Shown here piece by piece: positions 1-13,019 of a stretch of DNA of 64,000 nucleotides. Within the stretch, counting starts at the first letter, position 1; each line of letters opens with the position of its first letter. Under the pieces are notes generated by a model that did not search any database, had not been told where the DNA came from, and worked only from the letters and a program-made list of their open reading frames with translations. The translations under genes were made by a program, and so were the position numbers. The DNA lies in the NCBI RefSeq assembly GCF_900103645.1, contig NZ_FNHP01000001.1:434001-498000 (forward strand), given 5' to 3'. The DNA comes from Oryzisolibacter propanilivorax. Its GTDB lineage: Bacteria; Pseudomonadota; Gammaproteobacteria; Burkholderiales; Burkholderiaceae_C.

Positions 1-2568
<2,568 letters not shown>

Positions 2569-2580
2569 GGGGTAGCGGTA

Positions 2581-2609
2581 CAAAGGCGGCATAATCGCCT
2601 TTGATTTTT
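2581..2609 (+). terminator. Hairpin plus T-run after carB
   Basis: CAAAGGCG and CGCCTTTG form a perfect 8-bp stem with a 7-nt loop, followed by ATTTTTC, starting 13 nt after the carB stop. The loop contains ATAAT, so this stretch could equally hold the -10 element of a greA promoter. Both readings are inference. Confidence 0.45.
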
Positions 2610-2617
2610 CGATGACG

Positions 2618-2652
2618 AACCGCCGCGCGGCAACGTGCGGCGGTTTGCTTTT
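2618..2652 (+). terminator. Second hairpin between carB and greA
   Basis: AACCGCCGC (2618-2626) pairs with GCGGCGGTT (2637-2645) around a 10-nt loop, and TGCTTTTT follows. It looks like an intrinsic terminator. It lies only about 45 nt before the greA start, so if the promoter is further upstream it would act as an attenuator in the greA leader. Confidence 0.5.
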
Positions 2653-2697
2653 TGTCGCACCACCGAACTCATTTTTGCCTTCCACGGAGACCGACCC

Positions 2698-3174
2698 ATG
2701 GCCACCATTCCCATCACCAAGCGCGGTGCCGAGCAGCTGAAGAACGAGCTGCACCGCCTCAAGACCGTCGAGCGCCCGGCGGTGATCAACGCCATCGCCG
2801 AGGCCCGCGCCCAGGGCGACCTGAGCGAGAACGCCGAGTACGAGGCCGCCAAGGACCGCCAGGGCTTCATCGAAGGCCGCATCGCCGAGGTCGAGGGCAA
2901 GCTGGCTGCGGCGCAGATCATCGACCCGGCGGCGCTGGACGCTGGCGGGCGCGTGGTCTTCGGCGCCACGGTGGAGCTGGAGGACGAGGAGACGGGCGAC
3001 GCCGTGAAATACCAGATCGTCGGCGAGGACGAGGCCGACCTGAAGCTGGGCCTGATCAACGTCGGTAGCCCGATCGCGCGTGCGCTGATCGGCAAGGAGG
3101 AGGGCGACACCGCCGAGGTGCAGGCCCCCGGCGGCGTGCGCCGCTACGAGATCGTCGCGGTCAGCTACCAGTGA
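2698..3174 (+). CDS. greA: Transcription elongation factor GreA
   Basis: GreA enters the secondary channel of stalled RNA polymerase and triggers cleavage of backtracked RNA. The 158-residue length is standard. The N-terminal coiled coil (about residues 1-75) carries the acidic tip in the family motif [20 protein letters not shown], and the C-terminal FKBP-like domain follows. The ATG at 2698 is preceded by CACGGAGA at a normal distance and gives the typical start [14 protein letters not shown]. The stop overlaps the next start (TGATG), so the DUF4149 gene is probably co-transcribed and translationally coupled. Confidence 0.97.
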   Translation: MATIPITKRGAEQLKNELHRLKTVERPAVINAIAEARAQGDLSENAEYEAAKDRQGFIEGRIAEVEGKLAAAQIIDPAALDAGGRVVFGATVELEDEETGDAVKYQIVGEDEADLKLGLINVGSPIARALIGKEEGDTAEVQAPGGVRRYEIVAVSYQ

Positions 3175-3593
3175 TGCCGGAGCGCCTGCGCACGCTGCTG
3201 CCACTGCTGGCCGCAGCCCTGTGGTGGGGCGGCCTGACGGCGATTGGCTTCATGGCGGTGCCGCTGCTGTTTGTCCACCTGCCCAACCCCGCCATGGCCG
3301 GCGGCATGGCCGCGAAGCTGTTCCAGGCGCAGATGTGGCTGTCGGTGGGCTGCGCGCTGGTGCTGCTGCTGCTTTTCATGCCAAAACCCGGCGAGGTCCA
3401 TATGGAACAAGGGCCTACAGCTATGGTATTCATAGTGGGCGGAATGCTGCTGGCGCTGTTGATCCAGTTCGGCGTGGCGCCGCGCATCGTGGCGCGGCAG
3501 GATCTGCGGCTGTGGCACGGCGTGGGCACCGTGATGTATGCGCTGCAGTGGCTGTGCGCGCTAGGCGCATTGTTGAAGGCGCAGCGGCGCTGA
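3174..3593 (+). CDS. DUF4149 family membrane protein
   Basis: A 139-residue integral membrane protein with about four hydrophobic segments (LLPLLAAALWWGGLTAIGF, WLSVGCALVLLLLFM, MVFIVGGMLLALLIQFGV, VGTVMYALQWLCALGAL). The family is conserved in beta-proteobacteria beside greA; its function is unknown. Its ATG overlaps the greA stop, indicating coupling. The loop between the second and third segments (residues about 73-88, KPGEVHMEQGPTAMVF) is encoded by AT-richer DNA that matches the dispersed palindromic element described elsewhere, suggesting an in-frame insertion into a permissive loop. A GTG one codon upstream is an alternative start. Confidence 0.85.
   Translation: MPERLRTLLPLLAAALWWGGLTAIGFMAVPLLFVHLPNPAMAGGMAAKLFQAQMWLSVGCALVLLLLFMPKPGEVHMEQGPTAMVFIVGGMLLALLIQFGVAPRIVARQDLRLWHGVGTVMYALQWLCALGALLKAQRR
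3394..3437 (-). repeat. Dispersed palindromic element copy 1, inside DUF4149 gene
   Basis: On the minus strand the copy reads CTATGAATACCATAGCTG, then TAGGCCCTTGTTCC. It has the ATAGCT box and the GCCCTTGT arm of the family, while the second hairpin arm is decayed. It is read in frame through the host gene. Confidence 0.6.
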
Positions 3594-3623
3594 TGTTGAC
3601 GCCGCCGCAGCGCGGTGGGCGGG

Positions 3624-4367
3624 CTATTCGTGCCAGTGCTCGGCGACCCACGCCGCCGGCTGGATATGCCGCCAGCGCCGGTTGCGACGCCCGGCCAGGG
3701 CGTCCGGCGGGTTGCATTCCCCGTGGAAGACGACGATGCGTGCGCCGGGCGGCACGACTGGCGCCTTCCAGTAGTTGGTCGGCCAGCGCGGGATGCTGTG
3801 GTACTTGAAACTCGGGCACCAGCCCTCGGGCCAGTACGTCAGCTGGCCCTGCCGGTGCAGGAAGTCCGAGAGGTAGGCCTGCTCGTTGCGGAAGCGGCCG
3901 CGGATCTCCTGGAAATGCCCGCGGAAGTACTCCAGAACGTCGGCATGCGCGCCCAGTTCGAACCGGTACACGGACGAGTTGCCCGTGATGCGCCACGGCC
4001 GCTTGTAGTCGTGGATGATCAGGAACTCGCCCGGTTGGGTGAAGAAGTCCTCCAGCGGCCCCACCACCACCACGTCCACGTCCAGGAACAGCGCCGTGCC
4101 GCGCAGGCCATGCAGGTCGGCGCTGAAGGTGGCCAGCTTGTTCCAGCCGCGCTCGGGAATGCCGGCAGGCAGGTCCAGCGGCGGAATCGGCAGGCAGCGC
4201 ACCTCGGTGCGGATGCCGCTGGCATCGTCGGTCAGGCAGACGAACTGGAAATCGCCGCGCAGATGCCGGCGCACCATGGCGTACAGGCGGTTGACGTACT
4301 CGGGGCCGTACTTGCGGCCCCACTTCATGCACAGGATGTGGCGCTCGTGCGGCGCGGCGGGCGGCAT
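3624..4367 (-). CDS. Putative GT-A fold glycosyltransferase
   Basis: A 247-residue cytosolic protein without signal peptide or membrane segments. It carries the acidic motif of nucleotide-sugar dependent GT-A enzymes, [15 protein letters not shown] (Asp96-x-Asp98), followed by [12 protein letters not shown], a pattern found in GT8-like proteins. Donor and acceptor are unknown. The ATG at 4367 overlaps the stop of yhbY (ATGA arrangement), so the two are translated from one message. No second glycosylation gene is nearby, so surface-polysaccharide decoration is a guess. Confidence 0.7.
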   Translation of the reverse strand: MPPAAPHERHILCMKWGRKYGPEYVNRLYAMVRRHLRGDFQFVCLTDDASGIRTEVRCLPIPPLDLPAGIPERGWNKLATFSADLHGLRGTALFLDVDVVVVGPLEDFFTQPGEFLIIHDYKRPWRITGNSSVYRFELGAHADVLEYFRGHFQEIRGRFRNEQAYLSDFLHRQGQLTYWPEGWCPSFKYHSIPRWPTNYWKAPVVPPGARIVVFHGECNPPDALAGRRNRRWRHIQPAAWVAEHWHE

Positions 4368-4837
4368 CAGTCGCCCTGGCGCTTCTTCACCGACTTCTGC
4401 TTGGGCTTGGCGCGCTTGATCTGGCCACCGGCCGTCAGGCGCTGGTTGCCCAGCACGCGCAGCTGCTTGACCTCGGGACGCTGGCCGGGGCGGCCGAACT
4501 TCAGCACTTTCACGTCGCGCGGGCCGGGCTTGCGGTCCTCGTCGACGGCGCGAACCTTGTCCGGCTGCGGGCGCCACAGCACCAGCAACTTGCCAATGTG
4601 CTGCACGGCGGCGGCATTCAGCTCTTCGGCCAGCTGCTGGAACATGGCCTCGCGCGCCGCGCGGTCGTCCCCGAAGACGCGGATCTTGATCAGGCCGTGC
4701 GCGTTCAGCGCGGCGTCGATTTCCTTGCGCACTGCCGGCGTCAACCCATCGGAGCCGACGAGCACGACAGGGTCCAGGTGGTGCGCGTCGGCACGGCGTT
4801 CGCGCCGTTCGGCGGTGGTGAGTTCGATTTGGGGCAT
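4367..4837 (-). CDS. yhbY: YhbY-family CRM-domain RNA-binding protein
   Basis: A 156-residue protein whose first ~95 residues form a CRM (YhbY) domain: [48 protein letters not shown] and [10 protein letters not shown]. In E. coli YhbY binds the precursor 50S ribosomal particle. The remaining ~60 residues are a basic low-complexity tail ending in [16 protein letters not shown], as in many beta-proteobacterial versions. It is divergent from rlmE with only 21 nt between the two start codons, matching a shared role in large-subunit maturation. It is upstream of, and coupled to, the glycosyltransferase gene. Confidence 0.9.
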   Translation of the reverse strand: MPQIELTTAERRERRADAHHLDPVVLVGSDGLTPAVRKEIDAALNAHGLIKIRVFGDDRAAREAMFQQLAEELNAAAVQHIGKLLVLWRPQPDKVRAVDEDRKPGPRDVKVLKFGRPGQRPEVKQLRVLGNQRLTAGGQIKRAKPKQKSVKKRQGD

Positions 4838-4858
4838 ACCCGTATTATTCTTCAACGC

Positions 4859-5521
4859 ATGAAAGTCCAGACCAAGAGCAAGAAGGTGAACAAGGCGTGG
4901 CTGAACGACCACGTTAACGACCCGTGGGTGAAGCTGGCCCACAAGGAAGGCTTTCGCGCGCGCGCTGCCTACAAGCTCAAGGAGATCGACGAGCAGCTGG
5001 GCCTGGTGCGGCCCGGGCAGGTGGTGGTTGATCTGGGCAGCGCGCCCGGCGCTTGGAGCCAGTACCTGCGCCGGCGCCTGGCGCCTGGTGGCGCGGCGAC
5101 CGGACAGCTGGACGGCACCATCATCTCGCTGGACCTGTTGCCCATGGAGCCCATCGAGGGCGTCACGTTCATCCAGGGCGATTTTCGCGACGAGGCCGTG
5201 CTGCAGCAGCTACAGGAGGCAGTGCAGGGCCGTCCGGTGGATCTGGTGGTCTCGGACATGGCGCCCAACCTCTCGGGAGTGGAATCGGTCGATGCCGTGC
5301 GCATCGCGCACCTGATCGAGCTGGCGGTGGATTTCTCGCGCGAGCACCTCAAGCCGGGCGGTGCGCTGGTAGTAAAGGTCTTTCACGGCAGCGGCTACAG
5401 CCAGCTGGTGCAGCTGTTCAAGGACACCTTCCAGGTCGTCAAACCCATCAAACCCAAGGCCTCGCGCGACCGCTCCTCGGAGACCTTCCTGGTCGGCATG
5501 CGCCTGAAGCCGCAGCGCTGA
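4859..5521 (+). CDS. rlmE: 23S rRNA (uridine-2'-O)-methyltransferase RlmE
   Basis: RlmE (FtsJ/RrmJ) methylates the 2'-OH of U2552 in the 23S A-loop late in 50S assembly. The 220 residues contain the catalytic K-D-K-E set expected for the family: Lys39 in [10 protein letters not shown], Asp in [11 protein letters not shown], Lys in [11 protein letters not shown] and Glu in RSSETFLVG. The SAM site is [13 protein letters not shown]. The ATG at 4859 is the only start that keeps the normal N-terminus ([20 protein letters not shown]). ftsH follows in the same direction, the order seen in many proteobacteria. Confidence 0.97.
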   Translation: MKVQTKSKKVNKAWLNDHVNDPWVKLAHKEGFRARAAYKLKEIDEQLGLVRPGQVVVDLGSAPGAWSQYLRRRLAPGGAATGQLDGTIISLDLLPMEPIEGVTFIQGDFRDEAVLQQLQEAVQGRPVDLVVSDMAPNLSGVESVDAVRIAHLIELAVDFSREHLKPGGALVVKVFHGSGYSQLVQLFKDTFQVVKPIKPKASRDRSSETFLVGMRLKPQR

Positions 5522-5673
5522 TGCCTGGGCAACACCATGGTGACCATGGGCGTGCGGGGGGTTAATGCACAGGCTGCTTGGGTTGAAACGCCTAAAATCC
5601 GCCCCAATTGCGCCAGGACGGCGGCCCGCAGCGGGCTTGTCGCCCGTTCCTCTTTCAGTCTCTGGAGTTCAGC

Positions 5674-7590
<1,917 letters not shown>

Positions 7591-7630
7591 AGGGGCGCAC
7601 ACCTGAACCAGACGCCGCGGCGTTGAAACA

Positions 7631-7655
7631 ACGGGGCCTTGAAGCCCCGTTTTTC
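7631..7655 (+). terminator. Intrinsic terminator after ftsH
   Basis: ACGGGGC pairs with GCCCCGT around CTTGAA and is followed directly by TTTTT. The stem is strong and lies between ftsH and folP. Confidence 0.85.
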
Positions 7656-7689
7656 ACGTCTGGCTTTTTGCCTTTTGGGCTCCCCAGCG

Positions 7690-8556
7690 ATGCATTCCGC
7701 ACCTTCGACCTTCTGGCAGACCAGCCGCTTCGCCATCGACCTCGCGCAGCCGCAGGTGATGGGCATCGTCAATGTCACGCCGGATTCATTTTCCGATGGC
7801 GGCCAGCATGCTGGCCCGCACGCGGCGCTGCGCCACTGCGAGCAGCTGCTGCGCGACGGTGCGCACATCCTGGACATCGGCGGCGAATCCACCCGCCCCG
7901 GCAGTCCGCCGCTGCCGCTGCAGGAGGAATTGGCACGCGTGCTGCCGGTGCTGCGCGAGGGGGTGCGCCTGGGCGTTCCAGTTTCGGTGGATACCTACAA
8001 GAGTGCGGTGATGCAGGCCGCGCTGGACTTGGGCGCGGACATCGTCAACGACATCTGGGCGCTGCGCCAGAGCGGCGCCGCCGACGTGGTGGCGCAGCAC
8101 GGAAGCTGCGGCGTGTGCCTGATGCACATGCACGGCGAGCCCGCAACCATGCAGTTGCACCCCATGCAGGCCGATGCGGTGCCGCAAGTGCTACATTTTT
8201 TGCAGCAATCAGCCCTCGATTTGCAAGGGCTGGGGGTCGATTCAGCCCGCATCGTGCTGGACCCGGGCATTGGCTTTGGCAAGACCGTGGAGCAGAACTT
8301 TGCGCTGCTGGCGCGCCAGCGCGAGCTGCTGGCGGCCGGGCGGCCGCTGCTGGCCGGCTGGTCGCGCAAGTCCTCGCTCGGCGCCGTCAGCGGCCTGGAC
8401 GTGGGACAGCGCCTGCTGCCCAGCGTCGCCGCGGCGCTCTTGGCGGTCGAGCAGGGCGCGCGCATCGTGCGCGTGCACGACGTGCGCGAAACCGTGGCCG
8501 CGCTGGCGGTGTGGCAGGCCATGGACGCGCAGCGCCCGGTCGCCACGGCCCATTGA
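7690..8556 (+). CDS. folP: Dihydropteroate synthase
   Basis: Joins 7,8-dihydropterin pyrophosphate and p-aminobenzoate in folate synthesis; the target of sulfonamides. The 288 residues contain the two signature regions MGIVNVTPDSFSDGG and ILDIGGESTRPGS, the sugar-phosphate loop region GADIVNDIWAL, LDPGIGFGK and GWSRKSSLG. folP-glmM is a conserved pair in proteobacteria. Residues about 167-185 (LHFLQQSALDLQGLGVDS) are encoded by a markedly AT-richer stretch resembling the dispersed palindromic element. The local protein length equals my recollection of E. coli FolP, so replacement or coincidence remains possible. Confidence 0.96.
   Translation: MHSAPSTFWQTSRFAIDLAQPQVMGIVNVTPDSFSDGGQHAGPHAALRHCEQLLRDGAHILDIGGESTRPGSPPLPLQEELARVLPVLREGVRLGVPVSVDTYKSAVMQAALDLGADIVNDIWALRQSGAADVVAQHGSCGVCLMHMHGEPATMQLHPMQADAVPQVLHFLQQSALDLQGLGVDSARIVLDPGIGFGKTVEQNFALLARQRELLAAGRPLLAGWSRKSSLGAVSGLDVGQRLLPSVAAALLAVEQGARIVRVHDVRETVAALAVWQAMDAQRPVATAH
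8189..8244 (+). repeat. Dispersed palindromic element copy 2, inside folP
   Basis: TGCTACATTTTTT box, then hairpin AGCCCT (8211-8216) / AGGGCT (8226-8231), then GGGGGTCGATT. The layout matches the family. It is in frame in folP but adds no obvious net length, which makes this copy less certain. Confidence 0.5.
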
Positions 8557-8589
8557 TTTCTCCAACCTCCTTCTTCCACGACCCTTCCC

Positions 8590-9924
8590 ATGACACGCAC
8601 CTATTTCGGCACCGACGGCATCCGCGGCACGGTGGGCACGGCCCCCATCACCCCCGACTTCGTGCTGCGCCTGGGGCACGCCGTGGGCCGCGTGCTGCGC
8701 GCGAGCGAGGAGCGTCCGACAGTGCTGATCGGCAAGGACACGCGCATTTCCGGCTACATGCTGGAGAGCGCGCTGGAGTCCGGCCTGAACTCTGCCGGCG
8801 CCGACGTGGTGCTGCTGGGCCCGCTGCCTACGCCCGGCGTGGCCTACCTGACGCGCGCCCAGCGCGCCAGCCTGGGCGTGGTCATCAGCGCCAGCCACAA
8901 TCCGTATCCCGATAACGGCATCAAGTTCTTCAGCGCCCAGGGCAGCAAGCTGCCCGATGCCTGGGAGGCGGAGGTCGAGCAGTCGCTGGCGCAGCCGCCT
9001 GCCTGGGCCGATTCGGCTTCGCTGGGGCGCGCTCGCCGGCTGGACGACGCGGCCGGACGCTACATCGAGTTCTGCAAGAGCACCTTCGATCACGACCTGA
9101 CACTGCGCGGCCTGCGCATCGTGGTCGATGCCGCGCATGGCGCGGCGTATCACATCGCCCCCAAGGTCTTCCACGAACTGGGCGCCGATGTGGTCGCCAT
9201 CGGCTGCGCGCCGGACGGCATGAACATCAACCACGAGGTCGGTGCCACGCACCCCGAGGCACTGGTGCGCGCGGTGCGCGCCAACCAAGCCGATTTCGGC
9301 ATCGCGCTGGACGGCGACGCCGACCGGCTGCAGATGGTGGACGCCGCCGGCCGCCTGTACAACGGCGACGAGCTGCTGTACCTGCTGGCCGCCGACCGGC
9401 TGGCGGACGGCCACGCCGTGCCCGGCGTGGTCGGCACCCTGATGACCAACATGGCGGTGGAGCAGGCGCTGACGCAGCGCGGCGTGCAGTTCGTGCGCGC
9501 CAAGGTGGGCGACCGCTATGTGCTGGAGGAGCTGACGCAGCGCCGCTGGCTGCTGGGCGGTGAGGGCTCGGGCCACCTGCTGGCGCTGGACCGGCACACC
9601 ACCGGCGACGGCTTGGTCAGCGCGCTGCAGGTGCTGCAGGCCTGCGTGCGCAGCGGCCGCGGCCTGGAGGACCTGCTTGCGGAAGTGGTCTTGTTCCCGC
9701 AGGTGTTACTGAACGTGCGCTTGGCACCGCAGCAGGACTGGAAGGCCAATGCCGTGCTGGCCGACGCCATGCGCAGCGCGCAGCAGGAACTGGCCGAGGA
9801 CGGCCGCATCCTGGTGCGCGCCAGCGGCACCGAGCCGCTGCTGCGGGTGATGGTCGAGGCGCGCGACGCCGACACCGCGAACCGCTGGGCCCGGCGCCTG
9901 GCCGATGCGGCGCGTGCCGCCTGA
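8590..9924 (+). CDS. glmM: Phosphoglucosamine mutase
   Basis: Converts glucosamine-6-phosphate to glucosamine-1-phosphate on the way to UDP-GlcNAc, peptidoglycan and LPS. Its 444 residues fit the family. It shows the phosphoserine loop [14 protein letters not shown] (Ser102), the metal loop [12 protein letters not shown], the sugar-binding GGEGSGHLL and the phosphate-binding [12 protein letters not shown]. The start [13 protein letters not shown] is typical. It is 33 nt downstream of folP. The stop overlaps a possible start of the acetyltransferase gene (TGATG). Confidence 0.97.
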   Translation: MTRTYFGTDGIRGTVGTAPITPDFVLRLGHAVGRVLRASEERPTVLIGKDTRISGYMLESALESGLNSAGADVVLLGPLPTPGVAYLTRAQRASLGVVISASHNPYPDNGIKFFSAQGSKLPDAWEAEVEQSLAQPPAWADSASLGRARRLDDAAGRYIEFCKSTFDHDLTLRGLRIVVDAAHGAAYHIAPKVFHELGADVVAIGCAPDGMNINHEVGATHPEALVRAVRANQADFGIALDGDADRLQMVDAAGRLYNGDELLYLLAADRLADGHAVPGVVGTLMTNMAVEQALTQRGVQFVRAKVGDRYVLEELTQRRWLLGGEGSGHLLALDRHTTGDGLVSALQVLQACVRSGRGLEDLLAEVVLFPQVLLNVRLAPQQDWKANAVLADAMRSAQQELAEDGRILVRASGTEPLLRVMVEARDADTANRWARRLADAARAA

Positions 9925-10469
9925 TGGCGACAGCAGATGCACAGCGCGAAGGGCCTTGCGTCATGACCGGCCCTTTGACCGTCCGGCGTGTGGACTATGG
10001 CGATGCGCGCGATGTGCAAGCGCTGGTCGAGTTGCTGGACGCCTATGCATGCGACCCCGCCGGTGGCGGCAAACCTCTGGACCCGCACGTACGCGCCGGG
10101 CTGCCGCAAGCGTTGCATGCCCGAAGCGATGCGTTTAGCGTCATCGCCTGGATGCAGGAAGTTCCGGATGCCCCGCCATGCCCCGTCGGCTTGGTGAACT
10201 GTTTCGAGGGTTTCTCCACCTTCGCCTGCCGGCCGCTGGTCAATGTGCACGATCTGGCGGTGCTTCCCCGCTGGCGCGGCCGGGGCGTGGCCGCGCAGAT
10301 GCTGGAGCTGGTGGAAGTCATCGCCCGCGAGCGCGGCGCCTGCAAGCTGACTCTGGAAGTGCTGGCCGGTAATGCCCCGGCCCTGCGCGCCTATGCACGC
10401 GCAGGTTTCGCCGGCTATGCGCTGGACCCGGCGATGGGGCAGGCGCAGTTCCTGCAGAAGATCCTGTAG
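9924..10469 (+). CDS. GNAT-family N-acetyltransferase
   Basis: A 181-residue (or 168-residue) GNAT protein. The acetyl-CoA pyrophosphate loop is VLPRWRGRGVAAQMLE, followed by LEVLAGNAPALRAYARAGFAGYAL, the standard N-A-L-x-x-Y-x-x-G-F ending. The acceptor substrate is unknown. The ATG at 9924 overlaps the glmM stop; an alternative ATG at 9963 has GAAGGG about 9 nt upstream and gives the more family-like MTGPLTVRRVDYGDAR. I cannot decide between them. A palindromic element follows immediately after the stop. Confidence 0.85.
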   Translation: MATADAQREGPCVMTGPLTVRRVDYGDARDVQALVELLDAYACDPAGGGKPLDPHVRAGLPQALHARSDAFSVIAWMQEVPDAPPCPVGLVNCFEGFSTFACRPLVNVHDLAVLPRWRGRGVAAQMLELVEVIARERGACKLTLEVLAGNAPALRAYARAGFAGYALDPAMGQAQFLQKIL

Positions 10470-10527
10470 CGCTATTGAAAAAGTAGCTATTGGCCCTTTG
10501 TTCATAAGGGCCAAGAGCACATTTGAC
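10467..10527 (+). repeat. Dispersed palindromic element copy 3, between converging genes
   Basis: GCTATTGAAAAAGTAGCT, then hairpin GGCCCTT (10492-10498) / AAGGGCC (10506-10512), then AAGAGCACATTTGACT. It fills the whole gap between the acetyltransferase (+) and the TolC-like gene (-), so it may serve as a two-way terminator. It overlaps the acetyltransferase stop. Confidence 0.75.
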
Positions 10528-10533
10528 TCAAGA

Positions 10534-11859
10534 TCAGGGAGCCAGCAACGCGTCCAGCGCTGCTAGGTCGTCCACGGACAGGGTGCCGGCTGCCTGCTTC
10601 AGACGCAAGGTGCCTACGAGCACGTTGTAGCGCGCCACGGCCAGTTCGCGCCGCGTCTGGTAGAGCTGGCTTTGTGCGTTCAGCACGTCGATGTTCACGC
10701 GCACTCCGGCGTCGTAGCCGAGCAGGTTGGCCTGCAGCGCCAGCTGGCTCGATGCCTCGGCGGCCTGCAGCGCCTGCACCTGCGCACGGCCCGACTGCAC
10801 GCCCAGGAAGGCGGCGCGCGCCGCCTGCGCGGCCGTGCGGCGCGCGTTGTCCAGGTCGGCGCGGGCGCGCTCCTGCAGCGACAGGGTCTCGCGCACGCGG
10901 TTTTGCACCGCGAAGCCGGCGAACAGCGGCAGGTTCAGCGCCACACCCACGCTGGCGACGTTGGCGCGCGAATGCACGCCAGGCATGGTGACGGTGCCGT
11001 TGGGGGTGCGCTGCACGGTGTAGCCGGCCTGCAGGTCCACCGTCGGCAGGTGGCCGGTCTCGGCCTTGGCGGTTTCCAACTGGGCAACGTCCAGCGCGAT
11101 CTGGGCCTGGCGCACCAGGGGTTGCGTGCCTTCGGCCGCCAGGGCCCAGTCCTGCAGTGCGACGGGGCGCAATTCAGGCAGCTCGGTTGGCTGGCGCAGC
11201 GGCAGCGGCGCGGCGTCGGGGCGCCCGACCAGGTCCTGCAGCGCCAGGCGGCGCACCTGCAATTCGTTCTGGGTGGCGATTTCCTGCGCCTCGGCCAGGT
11301 CGCGCCGGGCCTGTGCCTCGCGTGCGTCGGTGATGGTGGCGGTGCCGACCTCGAAATTGCGCTGCGCCGCAGCCAGCTGCTCGTCGGCCGCGGCCTTCTG
11401 CGCGCGGATCGCCTCCAGGGTGTCCTGCGACGCCAGCACGTCGAAGTAGCGCTGGCCGACGCGCACCCACAGGTCCTGCTCAGCCGCGTCCAGCTGCGCC
11501 TGCGCCAGCGCCACGCCGCGCTGCGCCTGCTCCAGCGTGATGCGATTGGCGGGGCGGTACAGCGGCTGGGCCGCAACCACGCCGACGGTCTGCGTCGGCG
11601 CATGCAGGTCGATGGGCGGGCGGGTGACGTCGGTGCGCGCGTAGGTGGTGCCGGCCGAGAGCGCAGCGCTGGGCAGCAGGCCGGCGCGGGCCTGCTCGGC
11701 GCGGCTTTGTGCCGCCGCGAGCTGGGCCTCGGCGGCGGCCAGCGGTGCATCGTGGGCGCGCGCCAGCAGGGCCAGCTGCGACAGGCTCTGCGCCTGCGCC
11801 GGCAATGCCACCGCGCACGCGGCGACGAGCCCGAGAAGCCAGCGGCGCGGTGCGTTCAT
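10534..11859 (-). CDS. TolC-family outer membrane channel protein
   Basis: A 441-residue outer-membrane efflux protein for type I secretion or tripartite drug export. It has a signal peptide (MNAPRRWLLGLVAACAVALP, cleaved near AQA) and two OEP repeats of long Ala/Gln-rich helices alternating with short beta segments (ALSAGTTYARTDV, VDLQAGYTVQRTPN). The motif VGQRYFDVLASQDTLEAIRA is typical of TolC. No RND or ABC partner genes adjoin it; the preceding genes in the same direction are a rhodanese and a PIMT-type methyltransferase. I recall that trio from other Burkholderiales, so the arrangement is probably inherited. Confidence 0.92.
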   Translation of the reverse strand: MNAPRRWLLGLVAACAVALPAQAQSLSQLALLARAHDAPLAAAEAQLAAAQSRAEQARAGLLPSAALSAGTTYARTDVTRPPIDLHAPTQTVGVVAAQPLYRPANRITLEQAQRGVALAQAQLDAAEQDLWVRVGQRYFDVLASQDTLEAIRAQKAAADEQLAAAQRNFEVGTATITDAREAQARRDLAEAQEIATQNELQVRRLALQDLVGRPDAAPLPLRQPTELPELRPVALQDWALAAEGTQPLVRQAQIALDVAQLETAKAETGHLPTVDLQAGYTVQRTPNGTVTMPGVHSRANVASVGVALNLPLFAGFAVQNRVRETLSLQERARADLDNARRTAAQAARAAFLGVQSGRAQVQALQAAEASSQLALQANLLGYDAGVRVNIDVLNAQSQLYQTRRELAVARYNVLVGTLRLKQAAGTLSVDDLAALDALLAP

Positions 11860-11897
11860 GGTCGGTACCGAAAACAGTGAAAGAAAAGGGCGTGCGC

Positions 11898-12236
11898 TCA
11901 GTAGCGCGGCACGGCCGGGTCGCATTCGAGCGACCAGGCGTCGATGCCGCCGGCGACGTTGGCCACATGGGCAAAGCCCTGCTGGTCTAGGAACTGCGCT
12001 ACGCGCTGGCTGCGCGCCCCGTGGTGGCACAGGCAAGCCACCGGGCGCTCCGGATCGAGCTCGCGCAGCCGCGCGGGGATGCTGGCCATGGGCAGGGCCA
12101 GCACCTCGTAACCGGCGCCGGTGACGCTGGCGGTCTGCACTTCCCACGGCTCGCGCACGTCCAGCAGCAGCGGCCGTGCGGCTGCCAGTTCGTCCATCCA
12201 CGCCTGGACTTCTGCGGGGCGTACCTGTTCGATCAT
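11898..12236 (-). CDS. Rhodanese-like domain protein
   Basis: A 112-residue single rhodanese domain. The active-site loop is CLCHHGARSQ, with the catalytic Cys at position 70. The N-terminal segment VRPAEVQAWMDE and LLLDVREPWEV, and the C-terminal HVANVAGGIDAW, are standard. Substrate unknown; single-domain rhodaneses move sulfane sulfur. It starts 23 nt after the methyltransferase stop and 38 nt before the TolC-like gene on the minus strand, probably one operon. Confidence 0.92.
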   Translation of the reverse strand: MIEQVRPAEVQAWMDELAAARPLLLDVREPWEVQTASVTGAGYEVLALPMASIPARLRELDPERPVACLCHHGARSQRVAQFLDQQGFAHVANVAGGIDAWSLECDPAVPRY

Positions 12237-12259
12237 CACAAGCTTTCCGTGCGCGACGT

Positions 12260-12970
12260 TCAGAAGCGGAACGCCGAAGGCTCGGCGAAATGGCGCAGGC
12301 GCGGCACGATGGCGTCCCAGGGCTGGCTGGTCTCGAAGCGCTCGCCCACGCGGCGCACGATGGTCGCACGCATCATCGGCTCCAGGCCGACGATGGCGCC
12401 CAGGCGGCCGCCGTCGCGCAGCAGGGCCAGCAGCTTGGCCGGCACCTCGGCCACCGAGCCGCTGAGCACCACCACGTCGAACGGGCCATCGGGGATCGGG
12501 TCGCATGCCGCATCGGCCTGGCGCACGTCGGCATTGCGCACGCCGGCGCTGCGCAGGTTCTCGCGCGCGACCTCGACCAGCTCGGGCACCAGTTCCAGCG
12601 ACACCACCTGCTCGGCCTGGTGCGCCAGCAGCGCCGCCATATAACCCGAGCCGGCGCCGATTTCCAGCACGCGGTCGGTCGGCAGAATGGACAGCTCCTG
12701 TAGCATGCGCGCGTCCACGCGCGGCGCCAGCATCACCTGGCCCAGCCGCTCGGCTTCGTCCACCGGCAGGCTCAATGGAATTTCCACGTCGGCGAAGGCC
12801 AGGCCCTGGTAGGCCGGCGGCACGAAGTCCTCGCGGCGCACGTCGGCCAACGCTTCCAGCACGCGCTCGTCCAGCACGTTCCAGGGGCGGATCTGCTGCT
12901 CGATCATGTTGAAGCGCGCCTGCGCAGTGGCATCGTGGACGTCGGCAAACGTGTTCAGGGGCAGACTCAT
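12260..12970 (-). CDS. PIMT-family (protein-L-isoaspartate O-methyltransferase-like) protein
   Basis: A 236-residue SAM-dependent methyltransferase of the Pcm family. It has the N-terminal helix ARFNMIEQQIRPWNVLD, the motif DFVPPAYQGLAFADVEIPL, and SAM motif I VLEIGAGSGYMAALLA (about 101-116) followed by VVSLELVPELVEVAREN. Whether it repairs isoaspartate is unproven; the usual TGSGY is AGSGY here and the central region differs from E. coli Pcm. The ATG at 12970 has GGAG about 9 nt upstream; an in-frame ATG 13 codons earlier is possible. First gene of the methyltransferase-rhodanese-TolC set. Confidence 0.88.
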   Translation of the reverse strand: MSLPLNTFADVHDATAQARFNMIEQQIRPWNVLDERVLEALADVRREDFVPPAYQGLAFADVEIPLSLPVDEAERLGQVMLAPRVDARMLQELSILPTDRVLEIGAGSGYMAALLAHQAEQVVSLELVPELVEVARENLRSAGVRNADVRQADAACDPIPDGPFDVVVLSGSVAEVPAKLLALLRDGGRLGAIVGLEPMMRATIVRRVGERFETSQPWDAIVPRLRHFAEPSAFRF

Positions 12971-13019
12971 GGAAAACTCCGGACGAAATAACGCTGAAAA
13001 GTCGGACAAACCCGCGATT

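Noticed and set aside
4598-4858. N-terminal extension of rlmE upstream of 4859
   Set aside because: The frame is open but overlaps yhbY on the other strand and adds sequence unknown in the RlmE family.
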